Shown: positions 10,759 through 19,635 of the stretch, in pieces | Layout of the letters: each line of letters starts with the position of its first letter | Numbering within the stretch: position 1 is the first letter of the stretch | Assembly: GCA_020849615.1 (NCBI GenBank) | Contig: JADLFW010000017.1 | Coordinates: 1 to 64,000 of the forward strand | Direction: 5' to 3' | Source of the DNA: Phycisphaerales bacterium | GTDB lineage: Bacteria > Planctomycetota > Phycisphaerae > Phycisphaerales > UBA1924 | Length of the DNA: 64,000 nt | Notes under the pieces: model-generated | What the model was told of the DNA's origin: nothing | Databases searched by the model: none | The model's input: only the letters and a program-made list of their open reading frames with translations | Translations under genes and position numbers: made by a program

Positions 10759-11100
10759 CGCCGCATGATACCGGCTCAGCCGAGACGGGCCCGGCCAGCG
10801 ATGGAGATCCCAGCACGACCTCGTGACGGTGAGGCATGACGAACACCCACGCAAGGTCGCGCAGCTGCTCACGCACGAGGCGCACCAGCCCGGCGCAGGA
10901 GCGCGCGGCGGCCCCTAACTTATTCTTCTTGTTCCCCACGGCCCCCGCCCGGAATCGACCACACCGTGCTGTGCCGAGCCCCCGGGCCCGGCGTTTCGCT
11001 CGGACATGTCCGACCGGGCCATCATACTGCACAAACGCAACGGGCTCATCATCATCTTGGCTGGAGGGGGCGGAATTTCGGGAACCGCCGAGGCCCGGCA
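10759..11100. other. Intergenic gap, no gene seen
   Basis: 342 bp between the start of the propeller gene and the 3' end of the HupE/UreJ-like gene, both on the minus strand. Short open frames exist on both strands but none has a start signal or recognisable product. A short T-rich stretch (about 10917-10935) interrupts otherwise GC-rich sequence. I see no RNA fold or terminator with a T-tract. Confidence 0.5.
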
Positions 11101-12189
11101 TCAGGCCACGATCCGCTGGAAGGCCCAGAACATGCCGACGGCCGCGATAGCCAGGGAGGCCGGGATGACGACGCGGGCCCGGTACCAGGGACGGGCACCG
11201 AACCACAGTCCTACCGCGGCGAAGGCGGCGGCCACCACCGATAACTGGCCCAGTTCAACACCGAGATTGAAGGACACCAGCGCCGGGATGAACTCGCTCC
11301 GGGGTAGCCCAAGCTCCCTCAGCACCCCGGCGAACCCCAGCCCGTGGAGCAGCCCGAACCCGAACACGATGGCGATCCGCCATGGCTTCAGGCGGGTCAC
11401 ACACAGGTTCTCGATCGCGACGTACGCGATCGACAGCGCGATCAGGGGCTCGACGACCGATGACGGGACCGACACCAGCCCGTAGATCGACAGCGCGAGC
11501 GTGATCGAATGCGCCACCGTGAACGCCGTTACCTGGGCCAGCAGCGGGCGGGGCTTGAAACTCAGCAGGAACAAACCCAGCACGAACAGCACGTGGTCGA
11601 GCCCGCCCGGCACGATGTGCGTGAACCCGAGCCTGAGGTACTGCCAAGCCACTTCTCCGTGCATCATCGCACGGGCCGGGCCCGACAGGTCGAACGCGGG
11701 GCTTACCTCGCCGCCAACCACCCAATGAACAACTGATTCCTCCTCGCCCGCCCGCTGCACGCGCAGGAAGTACTCGGCCCGTGGCCAGCCGTGCATCCAC
11801 GTCACGTTCCGAGCACCGGGCGGGATTTTCGCGGTGAGCCGGAGCGCCAGAGTCGAATCTGCGGGCAGCCGGTTGTCTTCAGATGCAGGCTCGATCTCGC
11901 AGTCCGACAACTCCCCATCGAAGCGAAGCTCGGCCGCATCCCGGAACAGGCGGCGGAACTCGCGGGCCGCGGCGGCATCGGCACGCTGCGGGCGCATCAC
12001 CCCGGCCGGCAACTGCTCCAGGTCCACCACAACCGCCATATCGAAGATGCCATCGGCGCGGGCCAGGGCCGTGACCTTCATGGCCCCGAAGTCGTGCGCC
12101 CGCGCGGGCCAGGCAGCCATCAGGACCGCCAGAACCGCCCCGATCAGCGAAATCCTGTTCACGGCGTTTCTCCCCGCACCGGCGGTCAT
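11101..12189 (-). CDS. HupE/UreJ-like membrane protein
   Basis: 362-aa exported-then-membrane protein. A signal peptide covers residues about 1-31 (ends ARAHD). An extracytoplasmic domain of about 150 residues follows. Then comes a hydrophobic domain from about residue 183 opening with GFTHIVPGGLDHVLFVLGLF, the hallmark of the HupE/UreJ_2 family, with a second histidine motif FGLLHGLGFAG. HupE/UreJ proteins are linked to nickel or cobalt uptake, and the conserved His and Asp residues in the first helices would bind the metal. The start ATG overlaps the stop of the DUF4198 gene (ATGA), so translation is probably coupled. Metal specificity cannot be read from the sequence, and no urease or hydrogenase gene is present in the window. 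Confidence 0.85.
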   Translation of the reverse strand: MTAGAGRNAVNRISLIGAVLAVLMAAWPARAHDFGAMKVTALARADGIFDMAVVVDLEQLPAGVMRPQRADAAAAREFRRLFRDAAELRFDGELSDCEIEPASEDNRLPADSTLALRLTAKIPPGARNVTWMHGWPRAEYFLRVQRAGEEESVVHWVVGGEVSPAFDLSGPARAMMHGEVAWQYLRLGFTHIVPGGLDHVLFVLGLFLLSFKPRPLLAQVTAFTVAHSITLALSIYGLVSVPSSVVEPLIALSIAYVAIENLCVTRLKPWRIAIVFGFGLLHGLGFAGVLRELGLPRSEFIPALVSFNLGVELGQLSVVAAAFAAVGLWFGARPWYRARVVIPASLAIAAVGMFWAFQRIVA

Positions 12190-13040
12190 TTCGTCGGCGC
12201 AGCCCGTGTCGCGCCCTCGGCGACGACTTCAAACGTGAGTGATGCCCACAGGCTCTCCCAGTCGGCCTTGGCTTCGCCCCTCGGCGCCGGCACCATCTCG
12301 ACTGCGCTCAAAATCCACAATCCGGCTGCGTCTACGGGGATGCGGGCCCGGCCCTGGTCATCCGTCTTGACCGTCACGTGCTCCCTGCTGCTCGAGGTCG
12401 ATCCGGCGGGACCATGGGTGGTGGTAATCGTGATGCCCGCGCGCGGGTGGCCCTCGTACAGCAGCCGAACCGGAAGCTCACCTCCGGCGACGCTCTCGAA
12501 CGGATCGGCCTCAGGCACCAACTCGAGGCGCAGGCCGATCACGCGGTCGTAGCCCGACGCAGCGCCGCCAACCTTGACAATGGACTTCGCGCAGCGCGAG
12601 AACATCTCGCGGCCCGGCGCTGCGCCCGCTCCGGCGGCGGCACGGCTATCGATGACCTTGGTCAGACCCTTGTCGCGCAGGTACTGCTCGAACTTCTCGG
12701 CAGGGAGCTCGACGCAGGAAGGCTTGGAGCGATACCCCAGCACGTACTGGCCGGGCCCGGCGAACCGCACCAGGCCGGCGGGGTCCTGGCCATCACGGCC
12801 GAGGATCGGCAGTTCGCCATCGGCGCCAACGGCGAAGAACTTCTCGATGCGGGCGCTGCTGCGCGGGAACGAATCGCCGGGATAGGTGTCGCCGACATGC
12901 AGCCCGACCTTCACGATCTGATTCGGCTGGGCCCGGTATGCAGAGAGCTGCATCCAGAAATCGTGGGCGTGCGCCCGCCCGGCGGTGATCAGCACGAAGC
13001 TCGCGGCCGCCAGGGCGGAAGCCCTTTTCCACATCAACAT
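12186..13040 (-). CDS. DUF4198 periplasmic protein, putative metal-uptake accessory
   Basis: 284-aa exported protein with a signal peptide ending HAHDFW, after which the mature chain would begin with a His-rich terminus. DUF4198 covers most of the protein and includes the typical KVGLHVGDTYPGD and LLYEGHPRAGITIT segments. DUF4198 proteins (NikM/NikN-like relatives) often accompany nickel or cobalt transporters. The ATG at 13038-13040 was chosen because GGAG sits 6 bases upstream; a second ATG two codons later and a longer frame from 13076 are less likely. Translation couples to the HupE/UreJ-like gene by the 4-bp overlap. Only two Cys remain in the mature part (SCVEL, SRCAK), which might form a disulfide. 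Confidence 0.8.
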   Translation of the reverse strand: MLMWKRASALAAASFVLITAGRAHAHDFWMQLSAYRAQPNQIVKVGLHVGDTYPGDSFPRSSARIEKFFAVGADGELPILGRDGQDPAGLVRFAGPGQYVLGYRSKPSCVELPAEKFEQYLRDKGLTKVIDSRAAAGAGAAPGREMFSRCAKSIVKVGGAASGYDRVIGLRLELVPEADPFESVAGGELPVRLLYEGHPRAGITITTTHGPAGSTSSSREHVTVKTDDQGRARIPVDAAGLWILSAVEMVPAPRGEAKADWESLWASLTFEVVAEGATRAAPTK

Positions 13041-13147
13041 GACAAGACTCCTGCAGAAAAGTTGGAGGCTGGACAAAGGGACGGACCGGCCGGCGCCGGC
13101 CCGCCCCGGGTATCACGGAGCCGGATGGCTCCAGCGGGTACGGCGGA

Positions 13148-14608
13148 TCAGTTAGGCGAGCCGGGGATGGGCGTGCGGATGTAGGGGAAAGCGGCGTCGA
13201 AGAAGCTGTCATCGACGCTCGCGCCGTCGGTGTAGGGGAGGGCGCCATCCGGGGCGCACCCGCCCGGCATACCCGCGTCCGGCAGCACAGCGCCCATCGC
13301 GGCCCGGAGTTCGATGTCCACGACATCATCGCCCGGGCGTCGGCCGTTGGGGAAGCCGGCGAGGTCGCCGCCCAGCACACCCAGTCGGCTCTGCATGCCC
13401 CGCGGGCGGGGCGGGGTGGTCGTGTTGAGACGGAGCATCTCCGACGGTGTGATGCTCAGCGGCTGGTTGACTCCCGGAATACCGGTCAGGAAGACCGTGA
13501 CGAGGTCGTTGCGGGGAAGGCACGGGGCCTGCACGCCGAAGAGCACGTTCAGCAGCGCGGGCAGCGTGGGGTTCGTGACGTAGGTCGCGAACTGCCCGTC
13601 ATCGCGCGGGCGGCTGCTGTTGAACCGGTTCTTGTCGGGCAGGCCGATGACGAGTTCGTTCACCAGCGGCATGCCGAGGCGGGAGACCTGCACCCACTCG
13701 CCCTGCTCGGTGGCGGGCTTGGCGAAGGATGGATTCTGGCTCAGCACCCGGGCCCGGCGCAGGCTCGCGGTTGTCCATCCGCCGATCACCGGGTCGCCCT
13801 TGGCGGTGAGGTACGACGACGGCAGTTCGAGGATGAACGAGGTGACGTTGGCATCCTCAAGATCATCGGCCTGACCGCTCTCTGAGCCCAGGGGGTTGTA
13901 GTTGACGAGGTCGAACGTCTCGCCGAGGTTGACCACGAAGGGGTCCTTGCGCTGCCCGACGAACATGCGCCCCTTGAGCTTGGACCCGGGGAGGTTCACG
14001 GTGTACACGTGCTGGCCCGCGTACGCGGGGTAATCGGCGATCGTCTTGGCGCCGATATTGTCGACCGGCTTGCGGAAGAGATCCGCTCCGCTGACCGCAT
14101 CGGTGATCGCCGCACGGGCCCCGGTGTACTGATCCCCGCGGACGACGTTCACCTGGTAGTTCTCGATGATGTTCAGGTTGGCCGTCTGACCACCCGCCGG
14201 GCCGATCGTCCCGACCTGGATCAGCGGCACCGGCACCATCACGCCGCCGATGTCGAGCGAGATCGCCTTGAGCGTGTTCTGGAAGCGGAACTCGAAGGTC
14301 ATGTCCTCCCGCGCATCGCCGTTGTTGTCGATGTGGATCTGGTACAGCGCATCGGGGTCCATGAAGAAGTAATTGGGCCCGCCGTACGGATCCTGCAGCG
14401 GCAGGTAGTTCGCCACGAACGTGACGTACCCCGCCCGGCCCGGCTCGTAGCTGTTGAACATGTAGAAGTCGGTCGCATCGACCTTGGGATTCTCGGTCAC
14501 GAACGGCGCCTCGCGGTGGCTCGACGCCCACGCCGGCGCCGCCGCCCCGACCGCCGTCATCACCGCGGCCAGCATCAGCCAGCCGCTCCTGTTCATCAAG
14601 GACTTCAT
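13148..14608 (-). CDS. DUF4331 exported protein
   Basis: 486-aa exported protein of the DUF4331 family. The signal peptide is residues about 1-28, followed immediately by the family signature SSHREAP. Further conserved segments are DATDFYMFNSYEPG, FFMDPDALYQIHIDNNGD and SFILELPSSYL. Function is unknown; the family is often found in soil and aquatic bacteria as secreted proteins. The ATG has GGAG 7 bases upstream. The gap of 107 bp to the DUF4198 gene contains a 6-bp-stem hairpin (13117-13132, loop GGAT), so the downstream pair may be expressed at a different level. Co-orientation with DUF4198 and HupE suggests a joint role, which is inference. Confidence 0.87.
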   Translation of the reverse strand: MKSLMNRSGWLMLAAVMTAVGAAAPAWASSHREAPFVTENPKVDATDFYMFNSYEPGRAGYVTFVANYLPLQDPYGGPNYFFMDPDALYQIHIDNNGDAREDMTFEFRFQNTLKAISLDIGGVMVPVPLIQVGTIGPAGGQTANLNIIENYQVNVVRGDQYTGARAAITDAVSGADLFRKPVDNIGAKTIADYPAYAGQHVYTVNLPGSKLKGRMFVGQRKDPFVVNLGETFDLVNYNPLGSESGQADDLEDANVTSFILELPSSYLTAKGDPVIGGWTTASLRRARVLSQNPSFAKPATEQGEWVQVSRLGMPLVNELVIGLPDKNRFNSSRPRDDGQFATYVTNPTLPALLNVLFGVQAPCLPRNDLVTVFLTGIPGVNQPLSITPSEMLRLNTTTPPRPRGMQSRLGVLGGDLAGFPNGRRPGDDVVDIELRAAMGAVLPDAGMPGGCAPDGALPYTDGASVDDSFFDAAFPYIRTPIPGSPN

Positions 14609-14624
14609 CGCAGTGCTCCTCGCT

Positions 14625-14644
14625 CGCGGCCCGGCCGGGCCGCG
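14625..14644. promoter_or_regulatory. 20-bp perfect palindrome upstream of the DUF4331 gene
   Basis: Perfect dyad CGCGGCCCGG/CCGGGCCGCG, located 17 bp upstream of the DUF4331 start codon, just beyond its ribosome-binding site. It could be an operator for a dimeric regulator or an RNA hairpin in the leader. The GC-only composition makes chance palindromes commoner in this genome, so the role is uncertain. Confidence 0.35.
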
Positions 14645-14652
14645 GCATGTCC

Positions 14653-14674
14653 GGCCCGCGCGCTGGCGCGGGCC
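14653..14674 (-). terminator. Strong hairpin between the anchored protein gene and the DUF4331 gene
   Basis: Nine-base-pair GC stem with a 4-base GCTG loop (GGCCCGCGC / GCGCGGGCC). It lies 43 bp past the stop of the 14718-15398 gene on the minus strand and could end that transcript. No T-tract follows, so it may only stall polymerase or protect the RNA end. Confidence 0.35.
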
Positions 14675-14717
14675 ATCTCAACTCAAACACGTTTCTTTCA
14701 GGCCCCCGGGCCGCCCT

Positions 14718-15398
14718 TCACCGGCGACGCCGAAGACCGATCGTCACCAGGCCCGCCGCGGCCAGGCCCGCCCCGCCGGGAGCCGGGATCGTGACATGCA
14801 GGCGGTACGCTTCGCCCAGCTGCGGGCCGCTCAGCTCGAACGCCGAATCGCCAAACCGCGAATCGCTGAACCGGAACCCGCCGAACGCCCCATCGGGCCG
14901 CGCCAGTTCCGCGAAACCGCTCCCCGAGAACGACGCCGCAGCAAAGTTTCCCGACCGCGACACGGCGATGTAGTACGTGCCCGCCGATGGGATTTCGTAC
15001 GACCCCAGGAACGCATCAAGGTCAGATGCGCTGCCGGCATCCGGGGGAAACGAGTCATCGGCATCGCCCAGCAGCGTGCCCGCGGAATCAAACAGGGCCA
15101 GGTACGTGTCGAATCCGGATGCGCCATCGATGTCGAAGTACACCGGGCCCGGGCCGGTCTGCAGCGAGTAGAAATCGACATCGTTGTTGCCGCCCCGGCC
15201 CAGCACGGTGGCCGTCGGCATCGTTCCGAAGATGAATGCATCCATCGGCATCGTGAAGCTCGCGGGCGCCAGCAGCTGCGCTGAACTGAGCGTGTTGTTC
15301 ACCGCCTGCCCGTCCAGCTCGCCCTCCGCGACATCCGCGGCGGCCGCGATGCCGCACGCAGCGCACAGGGTCACCGCGCTCATGATCATCTTGCTCAT
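14718..15398 (-). CDS. Exported pre-peptidase-C-like protein with PEP-CTERM-type C-terminal anchor
   Basis: 226-aa secreted protein. The signal peptide is residues 1-21. The body resembles bacterial pre-peptidase C-terminal (PPC) beta-sandwich domains: DVDFYSLQTGPGPVYFDIDG, then DTYLALFDSAGTLLGDADDS, then AGTYYIAVSRSG. The C-terminus has the tripartite sorting pattern PAPG, a hydrophobic stretch and RRRR, as in PEP-CTERM/exosortase substrates of planctomycetes. Three other genes here (21167-21886, 53850-54539, 54574-55254) end in the same way. Start ATG follows GGATGAGG. No exosortase gene is in the window. Role is probably at the cell surface; no enzymatic motif is visible. Confidence 0.75.
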   Translation of the reverse strand: MSKMIMSAVTLCAACGIAAAADVAEGELDGQAVNNTLSSAQLLAPASFTMPMDAFIFGTMPTATVLGRGGNNDVDFYSLQTGPGPVYFDIDGASGFDTYLALFDSAGTLLGDADDSFPPDAGSASDLDAFLGSYEIPSAGTYYIAVSRSGNFAAASFSGSGFAELARPDGAFGGFRFSDSRFGDSAFELSGPQLGEAYRLHVTIPAPGGAGLAAAGLVTIGLRRRR

Positions 15399-15579
15399 GA
15401 CCTCATCCTCTCTGGTAGTACTGCTCGCACGGATCGGGCAACTGCGCCCGTCGCGGCCGGCCTCGGCCGGCGCGGGCCGCCCCGCCGGGGCGACACCCTC
15501 AACTTCGCGATGACCCGGCAGCGCGATTCAGGACTTGCCAGCCGTTTTTCCGGTTGTTTCCGGCTTGGCCCGGCCCCGA

Positions 15580-18500
15580 CTACGCAGAGACCCGCCCCTG
15601 CACCCGGGCCCACTCATCCCACAGGCGTTTGACGGAGACCGGCACCGCGGTCCCCAGTTCCTGCGCAAAGAGCGACACCCGCAGTTCTTCGAGCAACCAC
15701 CGATACCGCACCAGCGCTGGCGGCGCGGCCTCCCCTTCCCCCAGCGTGCCGGCCGCGTTGATGTAGTTCCACCACAACGGGGTCAGCTCCGCCATCCGCC
15801 TGGCATCCCGCTCCGCGCCCGACCCCGACAACCGCTCGGCCCGGACTTCGATGGCCCGCAGGTAGCGCGGCAGCTGCGCAAGCCACTCGGGGGGCGTCCG
15901 CACCAGGAAGCGGCGGGGCATGAGGTAGCCCAGCTGCATCCGCATGTCGGCAGCGGCATTTGACGCTGCTGCGCCCGAAACCGAACTCACCCGCACGGCC
16001 GCGGTGTGGTAGGCACCCAGAAGTTGATCCACCATCCCCAACACCGACCGGGCCACATCCGGAATCCGCGCCCTGCCGGCCTTCAGCCGGGCCTGGAACT
16101 CCCCCTGCGTTCTCACGCCCGCCGCATCCACCGGCACACCGCCCGCGGTAGACGCGAGGAACGCCCGATCGGCGATCAGCCCTTCCAAGTCCCGCCGCAA
16201 CTCCTCCTTCGGCCCGATCGTGGCGTACCGGGCAACGATCCGCTCCATCTCGGGCCGGCCCGTCAGCAGCAATCGGAAGTCGTCGGCGGCTCGGACCACC
16301 AGGAGCCGCTTGAGCCCCTGCCGCATCGCGACGGCGGCGGTATTGGCGGTGTCGAACAGACGGAGGGCGACGCGGCCATCCTCTTCGTGCAGCGCCGGGT
16401 ACGCACTCAGCATGGCGCCCTGCACCGAGATCTGGATGACCTCCGGCAGGTCACCAACGTCCCAATCCTCCATGCGCTCGCGTGTCCAGCGCGGGTCCTT
16501 GATCGCCAGGAAGCCGCGGCGGATGCGGTCACCCAGGTCTCGCCGCAGCTTCCCGATGTCCCGCCCCGTCGCCAGCGGACGTCCCCGCTCATCCACCACG
16601 CGGAAGTTCATCCGCAGGTGCTCGGGAATGGACGGGCCATCCCACAGTTCCCAGGGAACCTGGATCCCCAGCCGCCGCTGCAGCGCCAGCCCGATGGCCC
16701 GCGATGCGGGTCCATCCTCGTTCTTCGCCTCGCGCTCGGCTTCGCGGAGCATCTCCTCGCTCACATACTTGCGGATGCTCTTGGGCAGGGCGCGGACCAT
16801 CGCCCGGGCCTTCTCCTCGGCGAGCCCCGGCACAGCCCTCTCGACCGATGCCGCATCCAGCTGGCCCAGCACCGCCAGGGGCACGGTGAGCGTGGCGCCG
16901 TCATCGGCAGCGCCGGGCTCGAAGCGGTAGTCGATGCGCAGGCGCTCGCCGAAGGCGGCGACTTCATCGGGGAACTTCACGACTTCCGCGGACTCATCGG
17001 CCGCGAGAAGATCCCGCAGCGACATATGCAGCAGCCGCGGATCGCGGCGCTCCGCATCCTCCCGCCAGCGCTCGAACTTCCGCCCGTCGGTGATCTCGGC
17101 CGGCAGCCTGCGATCGAAGAAATCGAACCGCTGCTGCTGGTCGGCGAGCAGGTCACGGCGCCGGACCTTGGCCTCGGAGCGCTTCACTTCCGCGATCAGC
17201 CCGCGGTTGTGGGCCATGAACGGGGCATCGGTCGCATACTCACCTTCCACCAGGGCATGGTGGATGAAAAGCTCGCGGGCCATCTTGGGATCGACCCGGG
17301 CCAGCAGGATCGACCGCTTGGCGACGATCTCCAGGCCCAGCATCGTGACCTTTTCGTAGGCCATCGCCTGGGCCCGGTCGCGCCGCCAGTGGGGTTCGAA
17401 GACGTGTCGCTTCAGCAGGTGGGCGCCGAGTTCCTCGATCCACTCGGGCTCGATCGCCGCCACGGCCCGGGCGTAGACGCGGGTGGTGCGCACGATCTCG
17501 CCCGACATGAGCCACTTGGGCCCGCGCTTGAAGAGCCCGGAGCCGGGATGGATCCCGAACCCCGAGCCCCGGGCCGCGTCGTAGTCGCCCAGTCCGTGCT
17601 TGTTCTCGCCGCGCTTGCCGACGTTGGAGAGCAGCCCCGCGAGCAAGGCTCGGTGGATGGCGTCGTAGGTTGCCCGCTCGCGGTTGAACCGCAGGCCCAT
17701 CTCGCCCAGCACCGCGTGCAGCTGCTGGTGCACATCGTGCCACTCCCGCAGCCGCACGAACGAAAGGAAGTTCTCCTTGCACGACTTGCGCAGCTTGCTG
17801 CCCGAGAGGTGCCGCTGGCGGTCGTGGAAGAAATCCCACAGCTTCAGGAACGCGATGAAGTCGGATCGCTCATCGCGGAACTGCTCGTGCTTCGCGTCGG
17901 CTTCGCCCTGCTTTTCCAGCGGCCGGTCGCGGGGGTCCTGCACCGAGAGCGCAGACGCGATGACCAGCACCTCCGCCAGGCATCCCTCCTTCTCGCCCGC
18001 GAGGATCATCCGCCCCAGCCGCGGGTCGATGGGCAGCCTCGCCAGGGAGCGGCCGATGGCCGTCAGCTCGCCGGCCTCATCGACCGCGCCCAGCTCGCGC
18101 AGCGTGTCGTACCCATCGCGGATCATCCGCGGCTCGGGGGGCTCGACGAAGGGGAACTGCTCGATCGCCGCCAGCCGCAGCGCCTTCATCTGCAGGATCA
18201 CCGCCGCCAGGTTCGACCGCAGGATCTCGGGCTCGGTGAACAGCGGCCGGTTCTGGTAGTCCTGCTCGGTGTATAGCCTGATGCAGATTCCCTCGGCAAC
18301 GCGGCCGCACCGCCCGGCCCGCTGGTTGGCCGAGGCCTGCGACACCGGTTCGATCGGCAGCCCCTGCACCTTGGTCCGCGCGCTGTACCGGCTGATGCGG
18401 GCCGCGCCCGGGTCCACGACGTACCGGATCCCCGGCACCGTCAGCGAGGTCTCGGCGACGTTGGTCGCCAGCACGATCCTCCGGAACGGGTGCGGCTGGA

Positions 18501-19536
18501 AGACTCGCATCTGCTCCTCGGCCGAGAGCCGGGCGTACAGCGGCAGGATCTGCGTCTGCGGCGGGTGATGCTTCCGCAGCGCCTCCGCCATTTCGCGGAT
18601 CTCGCGCTCGCCGCTGAGGAAAACCAGCACATCCCCGTGCGTGGTAGGGTCAACCCCCGCGAGCTCATCGATCGCCTCCAGCACCCCGCGTTCCAGGTCC
18701 CGGTCCTCCTCACCCTCCTCCTGCGCCGCCAGCGGCCGGTACCGCACCTCGACCGGGTACGTCCGGCCCGACACTTCAACGATCGGCGCGGGCCCGCGCT
18801 CATCGGCGAAGTGCTTCGCGAAACGCTCCGGGTCGATCGTCGCGGAGGTGATGATCACCTTCAGGTCGGGGCGGCGCGGCAGCAACTGCCGCAGATACCC
18901 CAGCAGGAAGTCGATGTTCAGGCTGCGCTCATGCGCTTCATCGATGATCAGCGTGTCGTACTGTTCGAGCCAGCGATCCCCCTGCGTCTCGGCCAACAGG
19001 ATGCCATCGGTCATCAGCTTGATGTACCCATCCGGGCTGGTCCGATCGCCGAAGCGGACCTTGTACCCCACCGCGGCGCCCAGCGGCATCGCCAGTTCCT
19101 CGGCGATCCGGGCCGCCACGCTCCGCGCCGCGATCCTCCTGGGCTGGGTGTGCCCGATGAGCCCCGAAACTCCCCTCCCCAGTTCAAGGCAGATCTTCGG
19201 CAACTGCGTCGTCTTGCCCGACCCCGTCTCGCCGCACACCACCACGACCTGCCGGGCCGCAATGGCGGCCTTGATCACCGCCCGCTGCTCCACCACCGGC
19301 AGGCCCGGTGGGTACTCCGGCGCCGGCAGCCGGGCCCGCCGGGCCGTGACCCGGACGACCGACCGCTCAATCTCCTCGGCAGCCTGGGCAACCAGGCGGT
19401 CGGCGGGCTTCCCTCGGCGCAGAAGTTCCACCGCCCGGTGGAGGCGCGACATCACACCCCGGCGGTCCCCGATCATGCACTCGGGAATCCGCCGGCGGAG
19501 CGCCTCAACTGCTTGCGGGCCATCAACCTGCGGCAC
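15580..19536 (-). CDS. hrpA: ATP-dependent RNA helicase HrpA
   Basis: 1318 aa, close to the length of E. coli HrpA (about 1300 aa). DEAH-box helicase with Walker A GETGSGKTT near residues 102-110, HTQPRRIAARSVA (motif Ia), DEAHERSLN near 200, TSATI (motif III) and QRAGRCGR (motif VI). Helicase-associated and OB-fold domains follow, then the long HrpA-specific C-terminal region ending in FAQELGTAVPVSVKRLW. HrpA acts on RNA, including resolving stalled ribosomes and processing some transcripts in E. coli. The GTG at 19536 was kept; ATGs at 19476 and 19449 are also possible since none has a clear ribosome-binding site. Divergent from the exonuclease/endonuclease gene with 99 bp between. Confidence 0.95.
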   Translation of the reverse strand: MPQVDGPQAVEALRRRIPECMIGDRRGVMSRLHRAVELLRRGKPADRLVAQAAEEIERSVVRVTARRARLPAPEYPPGLPVVEQRAVIKAAIAARQVVVVCGETGSGKTTQLPKICLELGRGVSGLIGHTQPRRIAARSVAARIAEELAMPLGAAVGYKVRFGDRTSPDGYIKLMTDGILLAETQGDRWLEQYDTLIIDEAHERSLNIDFLLGYLRQLLPRRPDLKVIITSATIDPERFAKHFADERGPAPIVEVSGRTYPVEVRYRPLAAQEEGEEDRDLERGVLEAIDELAGVDPTTHGDVLVFLSGEREIREMAEALRKHHPPQTQILPLYARLSAEEQMRVFQPHPFRRIVLATNVAETSLTVPGIRYVVDPGAARISRYSARTKVQGLPIEPVSQASANQRAGRCGRVAEGICIRLYTEQDYQNRPLFTEPEILRSNLAAVILQMKALRLAAIEQFPFVEPPEPRMIRDGYDTLRELGAVDEAGELTAIGRSLARLPIDPRLGRMILAGEKEGCLAEVLVIASALSVQDPRDRPLEKQGEADAKHEQFRDERSDFIAFLKLWDFFHDRQRHLSGSKLRKSCKENFLSFVRLREWHDVHQQLHAVLGEMGLRFNRERATYDAIHRALLAGLLSNVGKRGENKHGLGDYDAARGSGFGIHPGSGLFKRGPKWLMSGEIVRTTRVYARAVAAIEPEWIEELGAHLLKRHVFEPHWRRDRAQAMAYEKVTMLGLEIVAKRSILLARVDPKMARELFIHHALVEGEYATDAPFMAHNRGLIAEVKRSEAKVRRRDLLADQQQRFDFFDRRLPAEITDGRKFERWREDAERRDPRLLHMSLRDLLAADESAEVVKFPDEVAAFGERLRIDYRFEPGAADDGATLTVPLAVLGQLDAASVERAVPGLAEEKARAMVRALPKSIRKYVSEEMLREAEREAKNEDGPASRAIGLALQRRLGIQVPWELWDGPSIPEHLRMNFRVVDERGRPLATGRDIGKLRRDLGDRIRRGFLAIKDPRWTRERMEDWDVGDLPEVIQISVQGAMLSAYPALHEEDGRVALRLFDTANTAAVAMRQGLKRLLVVRAADDFRLLLTGRPEMERIVARYATIGPKEELRRDLEGLIADRAFLASTAGGVPVDAAGVRTQGEFQARLKAGRARIPDVARSVLGMVDQLLGAYHTAAVRVSSVSGAAASNAAADMRMQLGYLMPRRFLVRTPPEWLAQLPRYLRAIEVRAERLSGSGAERDARRMAELTPLWWNYINAAGTLGEGEAAPPALVRYRWLLEELRVSLFAQELGTAVPVSVKRLWDEWARVQGRVSA

Positions 19537-19635
19537 TGCTCCGGCATCCTCCCGATCCCGGCGGCGCCCACGGGGCCTTTCCCACGCGCCCGCGCCGGTT
19601 GCCCTCCACGCCGAGTTCCGCCATAGTACGCCCCC

